In this document: piece by piece, positions 40,774 through 49,177 of the stretch
Layout: each line of letters begins with the position of its first letter
Position numbering within the stretch: the stretch's first letter is position 1
From: JAVBRD01 sp031548365
Lineage (GTDB): Bacteria > Bacillota > Clostridia > Christensenellales > UBA1750
Direction of reading: 5' to 3'
DNA: 64,000 nt
Assembly (NCBI GenBank): GCA_031548365.1
Contig: JAVBRD010000008.1
Location: forward strand, 62,001-126,000
The notes under the pieces: generated by a model
Database searches by the model: none
Seen by the model: the letters and a program-made list of their open reading frames with translations, nothing else
What the model was told of the DNA's origin: nothing
Program-made: the position numbers and the translations under genes

Positions 40774-42678
40774 ATGCGCTACGATGAGGCCGTCGCGTAC
40801 CTGTCCGGATTCGACCGTATGGACGACAAAGACGGCATCGGCAACATGATCGCGTTTCTTAGAAGGCTCGGGAACCCTGAAAAGGCGTACCCGAGCTATC
40901 ACATTGCCGGAACGAACGGAAAAGGCTCGATCTGCGCGCTGATCGACGCTTCGCTCAGGGCGGCGGGCAGACGCGTGGGGCTGTACACTTCGCCAGAGCT
41001 TGAGCGGTTCAGCGAACGCATCCGCATAGGCGGACAGCCGATCGGGGACGACGCGTTCGCGGAAGTGACGCGGGATATCGCTGCAGTGGTTGGGGAGCTG
41101 CGCGCCGAAGGCATCAAGCTCACGTTTTTTGAGGTGGTCACCGCGGTCGCGCTCACGGCGTTTATGCGAGCGGGTGTGGATGTCGCGGTCCTTGAGACCG
41201 GCATGGGCGGGCGGCTGGACGCGACCAACGCGGTGTCGTCAAATGTCGCGGTCATCTCGCGTATCGGACTTGACCACACCCATGTGCTCGGTGACACGGC
41301 GGAGAAGATTGCCTGGGAAAAGGCGTGCATCATCAAGCAGGGACGACCTGTGGTCGTTCATGACCAACCGGAAAGCGTCAAAGTGGTGATTCGCGCGGTC
41401 GCGGAGGAAAGAAACGCTGCGTACTGGGACGTGAAAGAGGCCGATACGCGCGTTCTGTCATCCAGCCTTGAGGCGCAGGTGTTTTCGTACCTCTACGGCA
41501 GCACCATCCTGCCTCAAGTCACCATTAAACTCGCGGGTTCACACCAGATTGGTAACGCGGCGACCGCCATCACAGCGCTCATCGCTGGGCGTGAGTACGG
41601 CATCGGCGCGAGCGACGATGAGATTGTGCGGGGTTTTATGAACGCGCGCTGGGCGGGACGCCTTGAAACGGTGTCCGCGCGAGGCAGAACGTTATTGCTC
41701 GACGGCGCGCATAACCCGCAGGGGGCGGCCGTTTTGCGAGAAGCGGTCAAACGCCATCTCAAGGGCAGGCGCGTGGTGCTGCTGTGCGGCATCATGGCCA
41801 GCAAGGATCACGACGCTATGGTCGACGACTTCGCGGCCATCACGAGAGAGGTGGTCGCGGTATCCCCTGACGCGCGGGGCGCGCTTGCGACAGGCGAGCT
41901 TTGCGCGGAGTTTGCCACGCGCGGGGTGTCCGCGCGGGCCAAGCCTTCCGTGGGGGAAGGACTTGAGGCCGTCATTGACATGACGTCGCCGGAGGATGTC
42001 ATCCTCGTGGCGGGCTCGCTTTACCTTGTGGGCGGGGTGCGGAGCCGGCTGCTGGCATTTAGTGGCATTCTTTCAGAGTTTCCTTATGTACTCGCAACCG
42101 GCGAGCGCGACGCGCTGTCTCTTTTGCGCGCGAACGGAAAGACCAAGACCGCGCGCCACTCGGAGGCCGTGGCGCAGGCGTGTCAATCGCTCGCGGAGCG
42201 CTTCGGTTTGGATGCGGGCTGTGCGTACCAATCAGGGCTTCTGCACGATGTGGCTGCGGTGATCAAGCCCGAGGATATGCTCGCGCACGCCGTTGCGCAG
42301 GGTTTCGAGCTGGACGAGGCCGAGAGGCGCTATCCATTCCTGCTCCATCAGCGGTTTTCCGCGATGATCGCGCGGGAGAACCTTGGGATTCATGACGCGA
42401 GCGTGCTGTCCGCGGTCGCGTGCCACACCACGCTCAAGCCGAACGCGTCACAGCTGGACATGGCGCTGTTCGTGGCCGACAAGCTCGCGTGGGATCAGGA
42501 GGGCGAGCCGCCATTTTTCGCGGACATCACGCAAGCGCTGCGCGTGTCGCTGCGCGCCGCGTCGCTTGCGTACATCGAGTATGTGTTGAGCCACGGTATG
42601 ATTCTATGCCCGCACCGGCTTCTCACCCAAGCCCGCGCGTGGCTGAAAAACGAGCAAACGACAGGAGGCCGAACATGA
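40774..42678 (+). CDS. Folylpolyglutamate synthase fused to a YqeK-like HD hydrolase
   Basis: A 634-residue two-domain protein. Residues 1 to about 425 are FolC (folylpoly-gamma-glutamate synthase / dihydrofolate synthase) with AGTNGKGSICALIDA, TSPELERFSERI, VLETGMGGRLDATN and LLDGAHNPQGAA. Residues from about 430 form an HD-domain protein like YqeK (symmetrical Ap4A hydrolase): ARHSEAVAQACQSLAERFGL, SGLLHDVAAVIKPED and HTTLKPNASQLDMALFVADKL. The frame is continuous with no stop or frameshift at the junction. I know these as separate proteins; YqeK usually sits beside nadD. Both active sites look intact. Confidence 0.87.
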   Translation: MRYDEAVAYLSGFDRMDDKDGIGNMIAFLRRLGNPEKAYPSYHIAGTNGKGSICALIDASLRAAGRRVGLYTSPELERFSERIRIGGQPIGDDAFAEVTRDIAAVVGELRAEGIKLTFFEVVTAVALTAFMRAGVDVAVLETGMGGRLDATNAVSSNVAVISRIGLDHTHVLGDTAEKIAWEKACIIKQGRPVVVHDQPESVKVVIRAVAEERNAAYWDVKEADTRVLSSSLEAQVFSYLYGSTILPQVTIKLAGSHQIGNAATAITALIAGREYGIGASDDEIVRGFMNARWAGRLETVSARGRTLLLDGAHNPQGAAVLREAVKRHLKGRRVVLLCGIMASKDHDAMVDDFAAITREVVAVSPDARGALATGELCAEFATRGVSARAKPSVGEGLEAVIDMTSPEDVILVAGSLYLVGGVRSRLLAFSGILSEFPYVLATGERDALSLLRANGKTKTARHSEAVAQACQSLAERFGLDAGCAYQSGLLHDVAAVIKPEDMLAHAVAQGFELDEAERRYPFLLHQRFSAMIARENLGIHDASVLSAVACHTTLKPNASQLDMALFVADKLAWDQEGEPPFFADITQALRVSLRAASLAYIEYVLSHGMILCPHRLLTQARAWLKNEQTTGGRT

Positions 42679-43313
42679 ACCTTACGTTTCGGACGGAAGA
42701 ACCATACGATTACCGCGCCGTGGAGGCGCTCACGCGCGAGGCGTTCTGGAACCTTCACGTTCCCGGCTGTGACGAGCACTTCGCGCTCCACACACTCAGA
42801 GAACACGCGGATTTCCTGCCCGGGCTCTCGTTCATCGCGGAGACGGACGGCGCGCTTGCCGGGCACATCGCGTACAGCCGGTCGGCGGTCATCGCCAAGG
42901 ATGGCCGCGAGCATCCCGCCATCACGTTTGGGCCGGTGAGCGTGTATCCCGCATATCAGCGGCAGGGTGTGGGCTCCGCGCTCATCCGCAGAACGCTCGA
43001 TCTCGCGCGCGAGGCCGGTCATGCCGCCGTGATCATCTACGGCGATCCGGATTACTACGGACGTTTTGGCTTTTCTGGCGGGAAAGCGTTTGGCATCCGC
43101 AACAAAGACGGGCGGTTTCAGGCGGCGCTCCTCGCCCTTGAACTAGCACCGCGCGCGCTGGAAGGCGTGAGCGGACTCTTTCACGAATCCAAAGGTTTCG
43201 ACTACCCAGAGGAGGAGTTCGCGGCCTTCGACGCGCTTTTTTCTCCCAAAGAGAAGCGCGTGACCCCGACACAAGCGGAGTTCACGCGCATCGCGTCCAG
43301 GTTTGAGGACTGA
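42675..43313 (+). CDS. GNAT family N-acetyltransferase (YhbS-like)
   Basis: A 212-residue acetyltransferase with the acetyl-CoA binding segment GPVSVYPAYQRQGVGSALIRR and the YYGRFGFSGGKAFGI motif of the YhbS/COG3153 group. The substrate is unknown. The ATG at 42675 overlaps the stop of the FolC-YqeK fusion (ATGA) and has AGGAGG upstream. A hairpin without T-run (43328-43350) follows. Confidence 0.88.
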   Translation: MNLTFRTEEPYDYRAVEALTREAFWNLHVPGCDEHFALHTLREHADFLPGLSFIAETDGALAGHIAYSRSAVIAKDGREHPAITFGPVSVYPAYQRQGVGSALIRRTLDLAREAGHAAVIIYGDPDYYGRFGFSGGKAFGIRNKDGRFQAALLALELAPRALEGVSGLFHESKGFDYPEEEFAAFDALFSPKEKRVTPTQAEFTRIASRFED

Positions 43314-43449
43314 CGCTCAAAGAGCGGGGAGGCCTCTTTGAAAGGCCTCCACTGCGGCTGGTTCACCAAAGGATGATCATCGCGGCCTTAATAACCGGCC
43401 GCTGGAAGCCGTGCCCTGTTCCCAAATGCTCTCGCCTGACAGCCTTGCG

Positions 43450-44472
43450 CTAGTCGATGGCGATGGCGCGCATCTCGGTGTTGGAGGCGCGTATGGCGTC
43501 CAGGGTGCGGGTGAGCATGAGCGCGCTTTCCGGAGGAATGGCGTACTTGACCTCGCCGCGCAGCGCGCGGAGGATGTGCGCGTAAACCTCGAGTGTGTCT
43601 CCGTAGCGGTTGGCGGGTGTGACCGCGCCCTTGTCGTCGGTGGTGACCTCAATGGTGTAGGGGCTGCGGTAGGAGGTCTTGTCCGCGCCCGCGGTGACGA
43701 CGCGCTTGTGAATTTGAATGTCTTGCCCCCGAACGACGATCGTACCCTCCGTGCCCTGCACAACCCAGTTGGGGAGCACGTTTGCGGCGATGTTGAACTC
43801 CGCGTCCACGATCACGCCGTCCTCGGTGACCATCATGGCGTGGAACACGTCCTCGGCGTCGCCCGGGTTGATGGTCTGGCGCATCTGCGCGAAGACCGTT
43901 TTCGCGGGTTTGCCGAGCAATTGGAGGGGCTGGTCGACGATGTGCGGCCCCCAATTGAGCAGGTAGCCGCCACCGCTGGCCCTGTCCATCTGCCAGTCGT
44001 TGCGCATCCCGAACGTGTATTCACCGCGCCGCACCTGAAACACGCGCCCGATGGCGCCCGCCGCGATCAGCTCGCGCAGCCGGGTGAGGTCTCCCGCCCA
44101 GCGCGAGGGCAGCCACGGCAGGAGGAGCTTGCCGCTCTCATTGGCCGCCGTGATCATGGCCTCCGCCTCGCCCCTGTTGAGCGCCCACGGCTTGGTGACC
44201 AGCACGTTTTTGCCTGAGCGGAGTACGTCGCACGCCATCTGGCTGTGCTGGCAGCTCTTGGTGACGACCGCTACGAAATCGAGGTCCTCGCGGAGCATCT
44301 CATGGTAGTCCTCAAACACCTTGCAGCCAAAGCGCGCCTTGGCTTTTTCGCGCGCTTCGGGGTCGATGTCGCACACTGCGGCCATCTCGAAGCCCTCGGT
44401 GAGACCGATGCCGTCCGCGTGCATGGTGCTCCCGTTCCTGCCGTAACCGATGATGCCGGCCTTGATCTTCAC
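43450..44472 (-). CDS. Gfo/Idh/MocA family oxidoreductase
   Basis: A 340-residue NAD(P)-dependent dehydrogenase. The Rossmann start is IIGYGRNGSTMHA, followed by VVTKSCQHSQMACDVL, VTKPWALNRGEA (family Lys-Pro) and a C-terminal GGGYLLNWGPHIVDQ with the usual His. The substrate is unknown. It is the last gene of a three-gene minus-strand unit with an isomerase and another dehydrogenase, spaced 4 bp from the isomerase gene. Confidence 0.88.
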   Translation of the reverse strand: MKIKAGIIGYGRNGSTMHADGIGLTEGFEMAAVCDIDPEAREKAKARFGCKVFEDYHEMLREDLDFVAVVTKSCQHSQMACDVLRSGKNVLVTKPWALNRGEAEAMITAANESGKLLLPWLPSRWAGDLTRLRELIAAGAIGRVFQVRRGEYTFGMRNDWQMDRASGGGYLLNWGPHIVDQPLQLLGKPAKTVFAQMRQTINPGDAEDVFHAMMVTEDGVIVDAEFNIAANVLPNWVVQGTEGTIVVRGQDIQIHKRVVTAGADKTSYRSPYTIEVTTDDKGAVTPANRYGDTLEVYAHILRALRGEVKYAIPPESALMLTRTLDAIRASNTEMRAIAID

Positions 44473-44476
44473 GATG

Positions 44477-45274
44477 TTACGCCTCCTTCTCGTACGCTCT
44501 CATGACCGCGACCTCACGCGGGAGATGGACTTCCGCGGGTTCCCAACCGATCCACTCGCCGCTTAAAAAACCTTGGTACCCCGCCGCCATCAAGAGCTTG
44601 ACGGCCGCCCTGTGGTCAATCGGGCCCTGGCCAATGGGCAGGAACTCGAGCTTGCCATTCTCTCGCGTACCGCCGTGGATGTGCACGTGTTTGATGTACG
44701 GCTTGAGCGTCTCAAAGCTTTTCTCGATGGACACGCCCGCCGTGAGCACGGGGTGCATGATGTCCCAGTTGACCATGACATAAGGAGAGCCCACCGCGGC
44801 GATGATCTCGGCCACGTGCGCGGGATCGCACCAGCTGTCGTGCGTCTCCACGCACACGGTCACGCCCGCCGCCTCCGCGAAGGGCGCGAGCGTCTTGAGA
44901 CCCGCGATCACCGTTTTGAGGCTCTCCGCGCGCGGCATGCCTTCGGGGATCGTCCCGCCGAACACCCGGATGGTGGGCGCGCCCAGCTTCATGGCGAGCT
45001 TGATGGCGGCCTTGCCGGACTCCACGCCCTGCGCGGACTTTTCGGGCGTTTGAAACATGCAGCTCGTCGCCACGCAGCACACCGCAATGCCGCTGTCCTG
45101 CGCGAGCTTGCGCGCGTTGGCGATGAACGCGTCGTCGGACGTGGTCTCAATGCCGTGGGCGTGCTTGGCGTCGAGACGGATTTCGATGCCGTCGTAGCCA
45201 TGTGCTTTGGCGAGGGCGATCAGCTCCTCGAAGGTCGATTGCTCGCTGGAAAAACTCATGAACGCGTACTTCAT
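44477..45274 (-). CDS. Sugar phosphate isomerase/epimerase (AP endonuclease-2 TIM barrel)
   Basis: A 265-residue xylose-isomerase-like TIM barrel. Seen: GYDGIEIRLD, VCVETHDSWCDPAHVAEI with the metal Glu, VNWDIMHPV, KHVHIHGG and the C-terminal GFLSGEWIGWEP. The family interconverts keto sugars or inositol derivatives and often partners Gfo/Idh/MocA enzymes, as it does here on both sides. Confidence 0.88.
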   Translation of the reverse strand: MKYAFMSFSSEQSTFEELIALAKAHGYDGIEIRLDAKHAHGIETTSDDAFIANARKLAQDSGIAVCCVATSCMFQTPEKSAQGVESGKAAIKLAMKLGAPTIRVFGGTIPEGMPRAESLKTVIAGLKTLAPFAEAAGVTVCVETHDSWCDPAHVAEIIAAVGSPYVMVNWDIMHPVLTAGVSIEKSFETLKPYIKHVHIHGGTRENGKLEFLPIGQGPIDHRAAVKLLMAAGYQGFLSGEWIGWEPAEVHLPREVAVMRAYEKEA

Positions 45275-45346
45275 TGGCCTACTCCTCTTCTTTTAGTGTA
45301 GGTGTGGGGACAAGGACGGGCGAAACCACCTGTCATGCCCGCCTCG

Positions 45347-46630
45347 CTAGAAACGCACGAGGTCGCGGATGTTCACGGGCATGCCGCCCGCGATCGCCTT
45401 GTTGGCGGCGATGCCGGTGAGGGAGGACATCGCCCCGTCGACATAGGACGCCGCGCGCTTGAAGCGGTCGGGCGCGGGGTTCGCGGAGAAGATGTCGTCG
45501 AGCATGACGGCGTCGCCGCCGCCGTGACCGCCTTTTGCGGTTTCGAATTGTACCTCATAGGGTCGCCCGAACATGGGGTGAACGACGATTTCCTTTTTTT
45601 CGAGCGCGCCTTCGTCATCTTTGTCGCCCGCGGCGCTGATGAAGGATTTTTCGACCGCCATGTGCTCGATGCGCCCCTTGGAGCCGTTGATGTGGACGAT
45701 ATAGCCTTCCCAGGGCATGTAGCTGTTGAGGGAATACGTCATCATGGCGTTGTTGTTGTATTTCACGATCACGCCCATGGTGTCCTCTATGGAGATGTCG
45801 TCGCCGAACACGCTGCGGTCGCGCAGGTAGCCGCTGTCGGCTTCGGCGTCCAGGTAGAGCTCCTTGAGGCGGGGGTTCGTGACGTCGAGCGCGAAGGGGT
45901 CGCCCTTGGCGGCATCGCTCCCCAGGCAGCGGTAGTAAAAGTCGTGCGCGCCGCGTTTTTCCGCGTTTTCCTTGCCATAGAAGTTACGCTCGCCGAACGC
46001 GAACACAGTCTCGGGGTGCGCGCCCAGCCAGAAGTTGACAAGGTCGAAATGGTGGGAGGATTTGTGGACGAGCAACCCTCCGCTGTTGGTCTTGGATCGG
46101 TGCCAGCGGCGGTAGTAGTCCGCGCCGTGCTGGGTGTTGAGAAGCCACTCGAAGTGCACGGAGAACACGTCGCCTATTACGCCGTCCATGATGAGCTCGC
46201 GGACTTTGGTGTGATTGGGCGCGTAGCGGTAGTTGAACGTGACGCGCAGATCCTTGCCTGTGCGCTTTTTCGCATCGATGATGGCCTGCACCTTGCGCTC
46301 GTCGATGGTCATGGGTTTCTCGCATATGACGTTGCAGCCCTTCTCCATGGCGCGAATGATATAATCGTGGTGTGTGCGGTCGATGGAGGTGACGATCACG
46401 GTGTCGGGTTTGTGGTCGTCGATCATCTTTTCAAACTCGGTGTAGAGGTAGGTGGGGAGGGGAGTTCCTCCAAGACGCTCGATGGCGCGGTTGGTGAAGT
46501 CCATGCGGGTCTGGCTCAAATCGCACAGCGCGGCCAGCTCGCAGGTGTCCTTGTAGGTGGTGTGGATCGCGCCGTAGTACATCCGCGCGCGTCCGCCCGT
46601 CCCGACTTGCACGTATTTTTTACGCTCCAT
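45347..46630 (-). CDS. Gfo/Idh/MocA family oxidoreductase, longer type
   Basis: A 427-residue dehydrogenase with VGTGGRARMYYGAI at the N-terminus, VTSIDRTHHDYIIRAMEKG, CEKPMTID (family Lys-Pro) and KSSHHFDLVNFWLG. The ATG at 46628-46630 is used; GGGAGG lies just upstream. It leads the three-gene unit and has a good promoter. The length and the His pair HHF match a sub-group often found in carbohydrate clusters. Confidence 0.88.
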   Translation of the reverse strand: MERKKYVQVGTGGRARMYYGAIHTTYKDTCELAALCDLSQTRMDFTNRAIERLGGTPLPTYLYTEFEKMIDDHKPDTVIVTSIDRTHHDYIIRAMEKGCNVICEKPMTIDERKVQAIIDAKKRTGKDLRVTFNYRYAPNHTKVRELIMDGVIGDVFSVHFEWLLNTQHGADYYRRWHRSKTNSGGLLVHKSSHHFDLVNFWLGAHPETVFAFGERNFYGKENAEKRGAHDFYYRCLGSDAAKGDPFALDVTNPRLKELYLDAEADSGYLRDRSVFGDDISIEDTMGVIVKYNNNAMMTYSLNSYMPWEGYIVHINGSKGRIEHMAVEKSFISAAGDKDDEGALEKKEIVVHPMFGRPYEVQFETAKGGHGGGDAVMLDDIFSANPAPDRFKRAASYVDGAMSSLTGIAANKAIAGGMPVNIRDLVRF

Positions 46631-46670
46631 GGCAAGGCCTCCCGTTTCAGAGTTAACAGTCGCTGGTCTT

Positions 46671-46699
46671 ACGATAGCACCGACGGGCGCGCGTGTAAA
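46671..46699 (-). promoter_or_regulatory. Promoter of the dehydrogenase-isomerase unit
   Basis: On the minus strand TTTACA (46694-46699) and TATCGT (46671-46676) are 17 bp apart, directly after the end of the Nudix frame. Confidence 0.6.
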
Positions 46700-46700
46700 G

Positions 46701-47220
46701 TCAGTACGATGTGACAATGTCCCGAAGAGGCGTGAATACGGTCTTGGGAGAGCGGTCCTGCGCGTCCATCGCGAGGAGGTAGAATAAATCGTCGTTCTTT
46801 CCGGTGTGTAAATAGTGCTCGAGGCACGCGGCGTTGGTCACGGGCATGGGCAGGGAGAGAAGCCCAGCGGCGTCGATCCACATCGTTTGGCCCTCGTCGC
46901 ACGCGATCAGGCGGATATCCGGATTTGCGGGGCTTGCGAAATAGATGTATTGCTGGCGGATTTCACCGCCCGCCATGCGCATGGTGATGTACTTAAGCGT
47001 GAGATCGGCGATGTCGGCTCTGGTGATGGAGGTTTCCTCGCGCAGCTCGCGCAGGACGCAGGCTTCCGGGTCGCCCAGCTCATGCGCCTTGAAGTGTACG
47101 CACGATGCCGCAGTACTGAGGGGCGGATGAGAACTTGGACTTGAGCTTGTGGATGAGCAGAACCTTGTCCCCGTTAAAAATGTAGATGGTGGTCATGTTG
47201 CGCAGGCGCATGCAGGCCAT
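46701..47220 (-). pseudogene. Nudix hydrolase, frameshifted
   Basis: Read on the minus strand, an N-terminal piece from 47220 (MTTIYIFNGDKVLLIHKLKS, then PQYCGI) runs into a stop. The remaining Nudix domain continues in another phase: FKAHELGDPEACVLRELREETSIT, the Nudix box, down to the stop at 46701. The break lies between about 47094 and 47108, where one extra base would account for it. Restored, the protein would have about 173 residues, a normal size. It may be a true pseudogene or a sequencing/assembly error. It lies downstream of murJ on the same strand. Confidence 0.8.
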
Positions 47221-47328
47221 CCTTTCATGACGCCGGTTCGGCGAGCGGCTTCGTCAATGTCATCTCATGGAACGCCCGCGTGCGCATGTTCAGCCCGAAG
47301 CGTTTGCCCGGTGACCGCTTCCCGCTCG

Positions 47329-48870
47329 TTACTCCCTTCGCCTCCGCCTCGACACCAGCCCCAGCAGGTTGCGCAACGCGTCCACGCGGAAGAGTGCGGC
47401 GAGCGCGGTGTAGGACAGGAGTGACGCGCCGCCCCCGGTGAGAATGCGAAAAAAAGCGGCGTCCGGGCGGATGCGCCCGATGAGCGCGTGGCAGACATAG
47501 CCCGCGGCGGCGGCGCAAAGCGCGCAGAGCAGTGTCTGCTTCAGGGTGCGCGAAAGCCCGAGCGGCGTCCCTTTGCGCCGGAGCGCGCAAAGAAGGATAA
47601 ACGATCCCGCGATGTTGCCCAGCGACGTGCCCAGCGCGAGACCCGCAGCGCCCATGCGCCGGGCCAAAAGGATGCTGGTTCCTGTGTTGATGACGACCGA
47701 GAGCGCGCCGCACCACGCGGGCGTCCGCGTGTCGCGCAGCGCGTAGAACGTGCGGGTTATGAGGTAGGTCATGCCGATACCGGCGATGCCCGGGAGGTAC
47801 ATGGCGAAGACATCGGCGGTGATGATCGTGTCGGCCCGATCGAAATTGAGGTATTCGAACATGAAGCGAACGATGTCAAACCGCAGAAGTATCGCGATGA
47901 CCGTGACGGGCATCGCGATGAAGATCACGGTGCCCATATAACGCTGGAGCACCGCGATGACGTTTTTCGGACTGTTCTCTTTTGCCGCGATCCCGCTGAT
48001 CTGGGAAAACATGACCGTGACGAGCGGGATGAGCAGCACGCCTGTGATGAACGCGAGCAGCTTGTTGGCCAGGGAGAGCGCCGTTATCGCGCCATGCGGC
48101 ATGCCTGAACCCAGGATCGAGTCCACAATGGGGTTGAGTTCCATTGTCGCTCCCCCGATGAGCGCGGGGACGGCGAGAGCGAACGTCGCGCGCAGGCGGG
48201 GGTCGGAAAAATCGAGGCGCGGCCTGTACGTGAACTGTCCCTTGAGAAAGGGTGCCAAAAAGAGCAACTGCAGCGCCACGCCGGCGCTTGTCGCCCAAGC
48301 GAGCACTGCGCCGCTCTTGACGTCGGCGAGCGCGCACGCCGCGATGATCGCAAGATTCATGGGCAGGGCGGTCAACTGGGGCGCAAGGAACCTGCGCCGC
48401 GCGTTGAGCACGGAGCTCAGGACGCTGGTGGCGCACATGATGGGGAGCATGGGGAGCATGATGCGCAGCATCTGGACGCTTGTGATAAAGCGCGCGGGGT
48501 CCAACAGCGGCCCGATCGCCTTGATGGGGAGAGCGGGTAGCACGCTGAAGAACGCGGCTAAAACCGCTCCGAATCCGAGCAAGAGCGTCAGTATGTTGCT
48601 CGCGAACGCCGAGGCACCCGCCTCACCCTCCTTGGCGCGCGCCTCGGCGTACGCGGGGATGAACGTGGTGTCCACATACGTGCTCCCGAATAAATATAAT
48701 AGGAAGATGATTCTGTATGCCAGGTTGTAGCTGTCCGTGATCGCGCCACGTCCATAGATGACCACCATAGCGATCTCGCGGCCCATGCCGGACACTTTGC
48801 TTACAAACGTCGCGAGCGTGACCACGGAAATGGATTTACCTTGAAGCTGGTGCTTTTGCGAGCCTTCCAT
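47329..48870 (-). CDS. murJ: Lipid II flippase MurJ
   Basis: A 513-residue polytopic MviN/MurJ protein with about fourteen hydrophobic helices. The N-terminal TLATFVSKVSGMGREIAMVVIYG and the later YALRDTRTPAWCGALSVVINTG (the conserved RxTxxP segment) are family marks. It would flip lipid II across the membrane for wall synthesis. It has an extended -10 promoter upstream. A frameshifted Nudix gene follows. Confidence 0.93.
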   Translation of the reverse strand: MEGSQKHQLQGKSISVVTLATFVSKVSGMGREIAMVVIYGRGAITDSYNLAYRIIFLLYLFGSTYVDTTFIPAYAEARAKEGEAGASAFASNILTLLLGFGAVLAAFFSVLPALPIKAIGPLLDPARFITSVQMLRIMLPMLPIMCATSVLSSVLNARRRFLAPQLTALPMNLAIIAACALADVKSGAVLAWATSAGVALQLLFLAPFLKGQFTYRPRLDFSDPRLRATFALAVPALIGGATMELNPIVDSILGSGMPHGAITALSLANKLLAFITGVLLIPLVTVMFSQISGIAAKENSPKNVIAVLQRYMGTVIFIAMPVTVIAILLRFDIVRFMFEYLNFDRADTIITADVFAMYLPGIAGIGMTYLITRTFYALRDTRTPAWCGALSVVINTGTSILLARRMGAAGLALGTSLGNIAGSFILLCALRRKGTPLGLSRTLKQTLLCALCAAAAGYVCHALIGRIRPDAAFFRILTGGGASLLSYTALAALFRVDALRNLLGLVSRRRRRE

Positions 48871-49177
48871 ACGCCCTCCAAATGAGAGATTGCCGATTTT
48901 ATTACGCAGCTGCGGGTGACACGCCCAAGGACAATCGGGCTGTTGTGGCGCGATGAGGCGCTACACTCCCCGGGATGCCGCGCGCGGATAACAAAGTATA
49001 CCACATAAAGGCACAAACAAGTACAAGGGTTGAGCGGCGCGGAGACTTTGACCCAAGGGTTTTGTCGCGGTATGCGGCGGTGTCTCCTCCGGCGTATTGC
49101 CCGGTATTATCGTTGCGTATGGCGGTGGTTTGATGTATCATGTGGGGGTATTGCCGAAGTGAAGGGGAGATGCGTTC
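48871..49177. other. Divergent promoter region of murJ and the ABC exporter
   Basis: No gene fits here. On the minus strand TGGTATACT (AGTATA at 48995-49000 on the plus strand) is an extended -10 for murJ. On the plus strand TTGCGT (49113-49118) and TATCAT (49136-49141), 17 bp apart, can serve the exporter genes. The two promoters are back to back with about 110 bp between them. No clear operator repeat is seen. Confidence 0.6.

Noticed and set aside
43328..43350. GGAGGCCT / AGGCCTCC hairpin after the acetyltransferase gene as an intrinsic terminator
   Set aside because: No T-run on either strand, so it is not supported as a terminator.
45302..46714. 470-codon open frame on the plus strand
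   Set aside because: Antisense shadow of the long Gfo/Idh/MocA gene; no family signature of its own.
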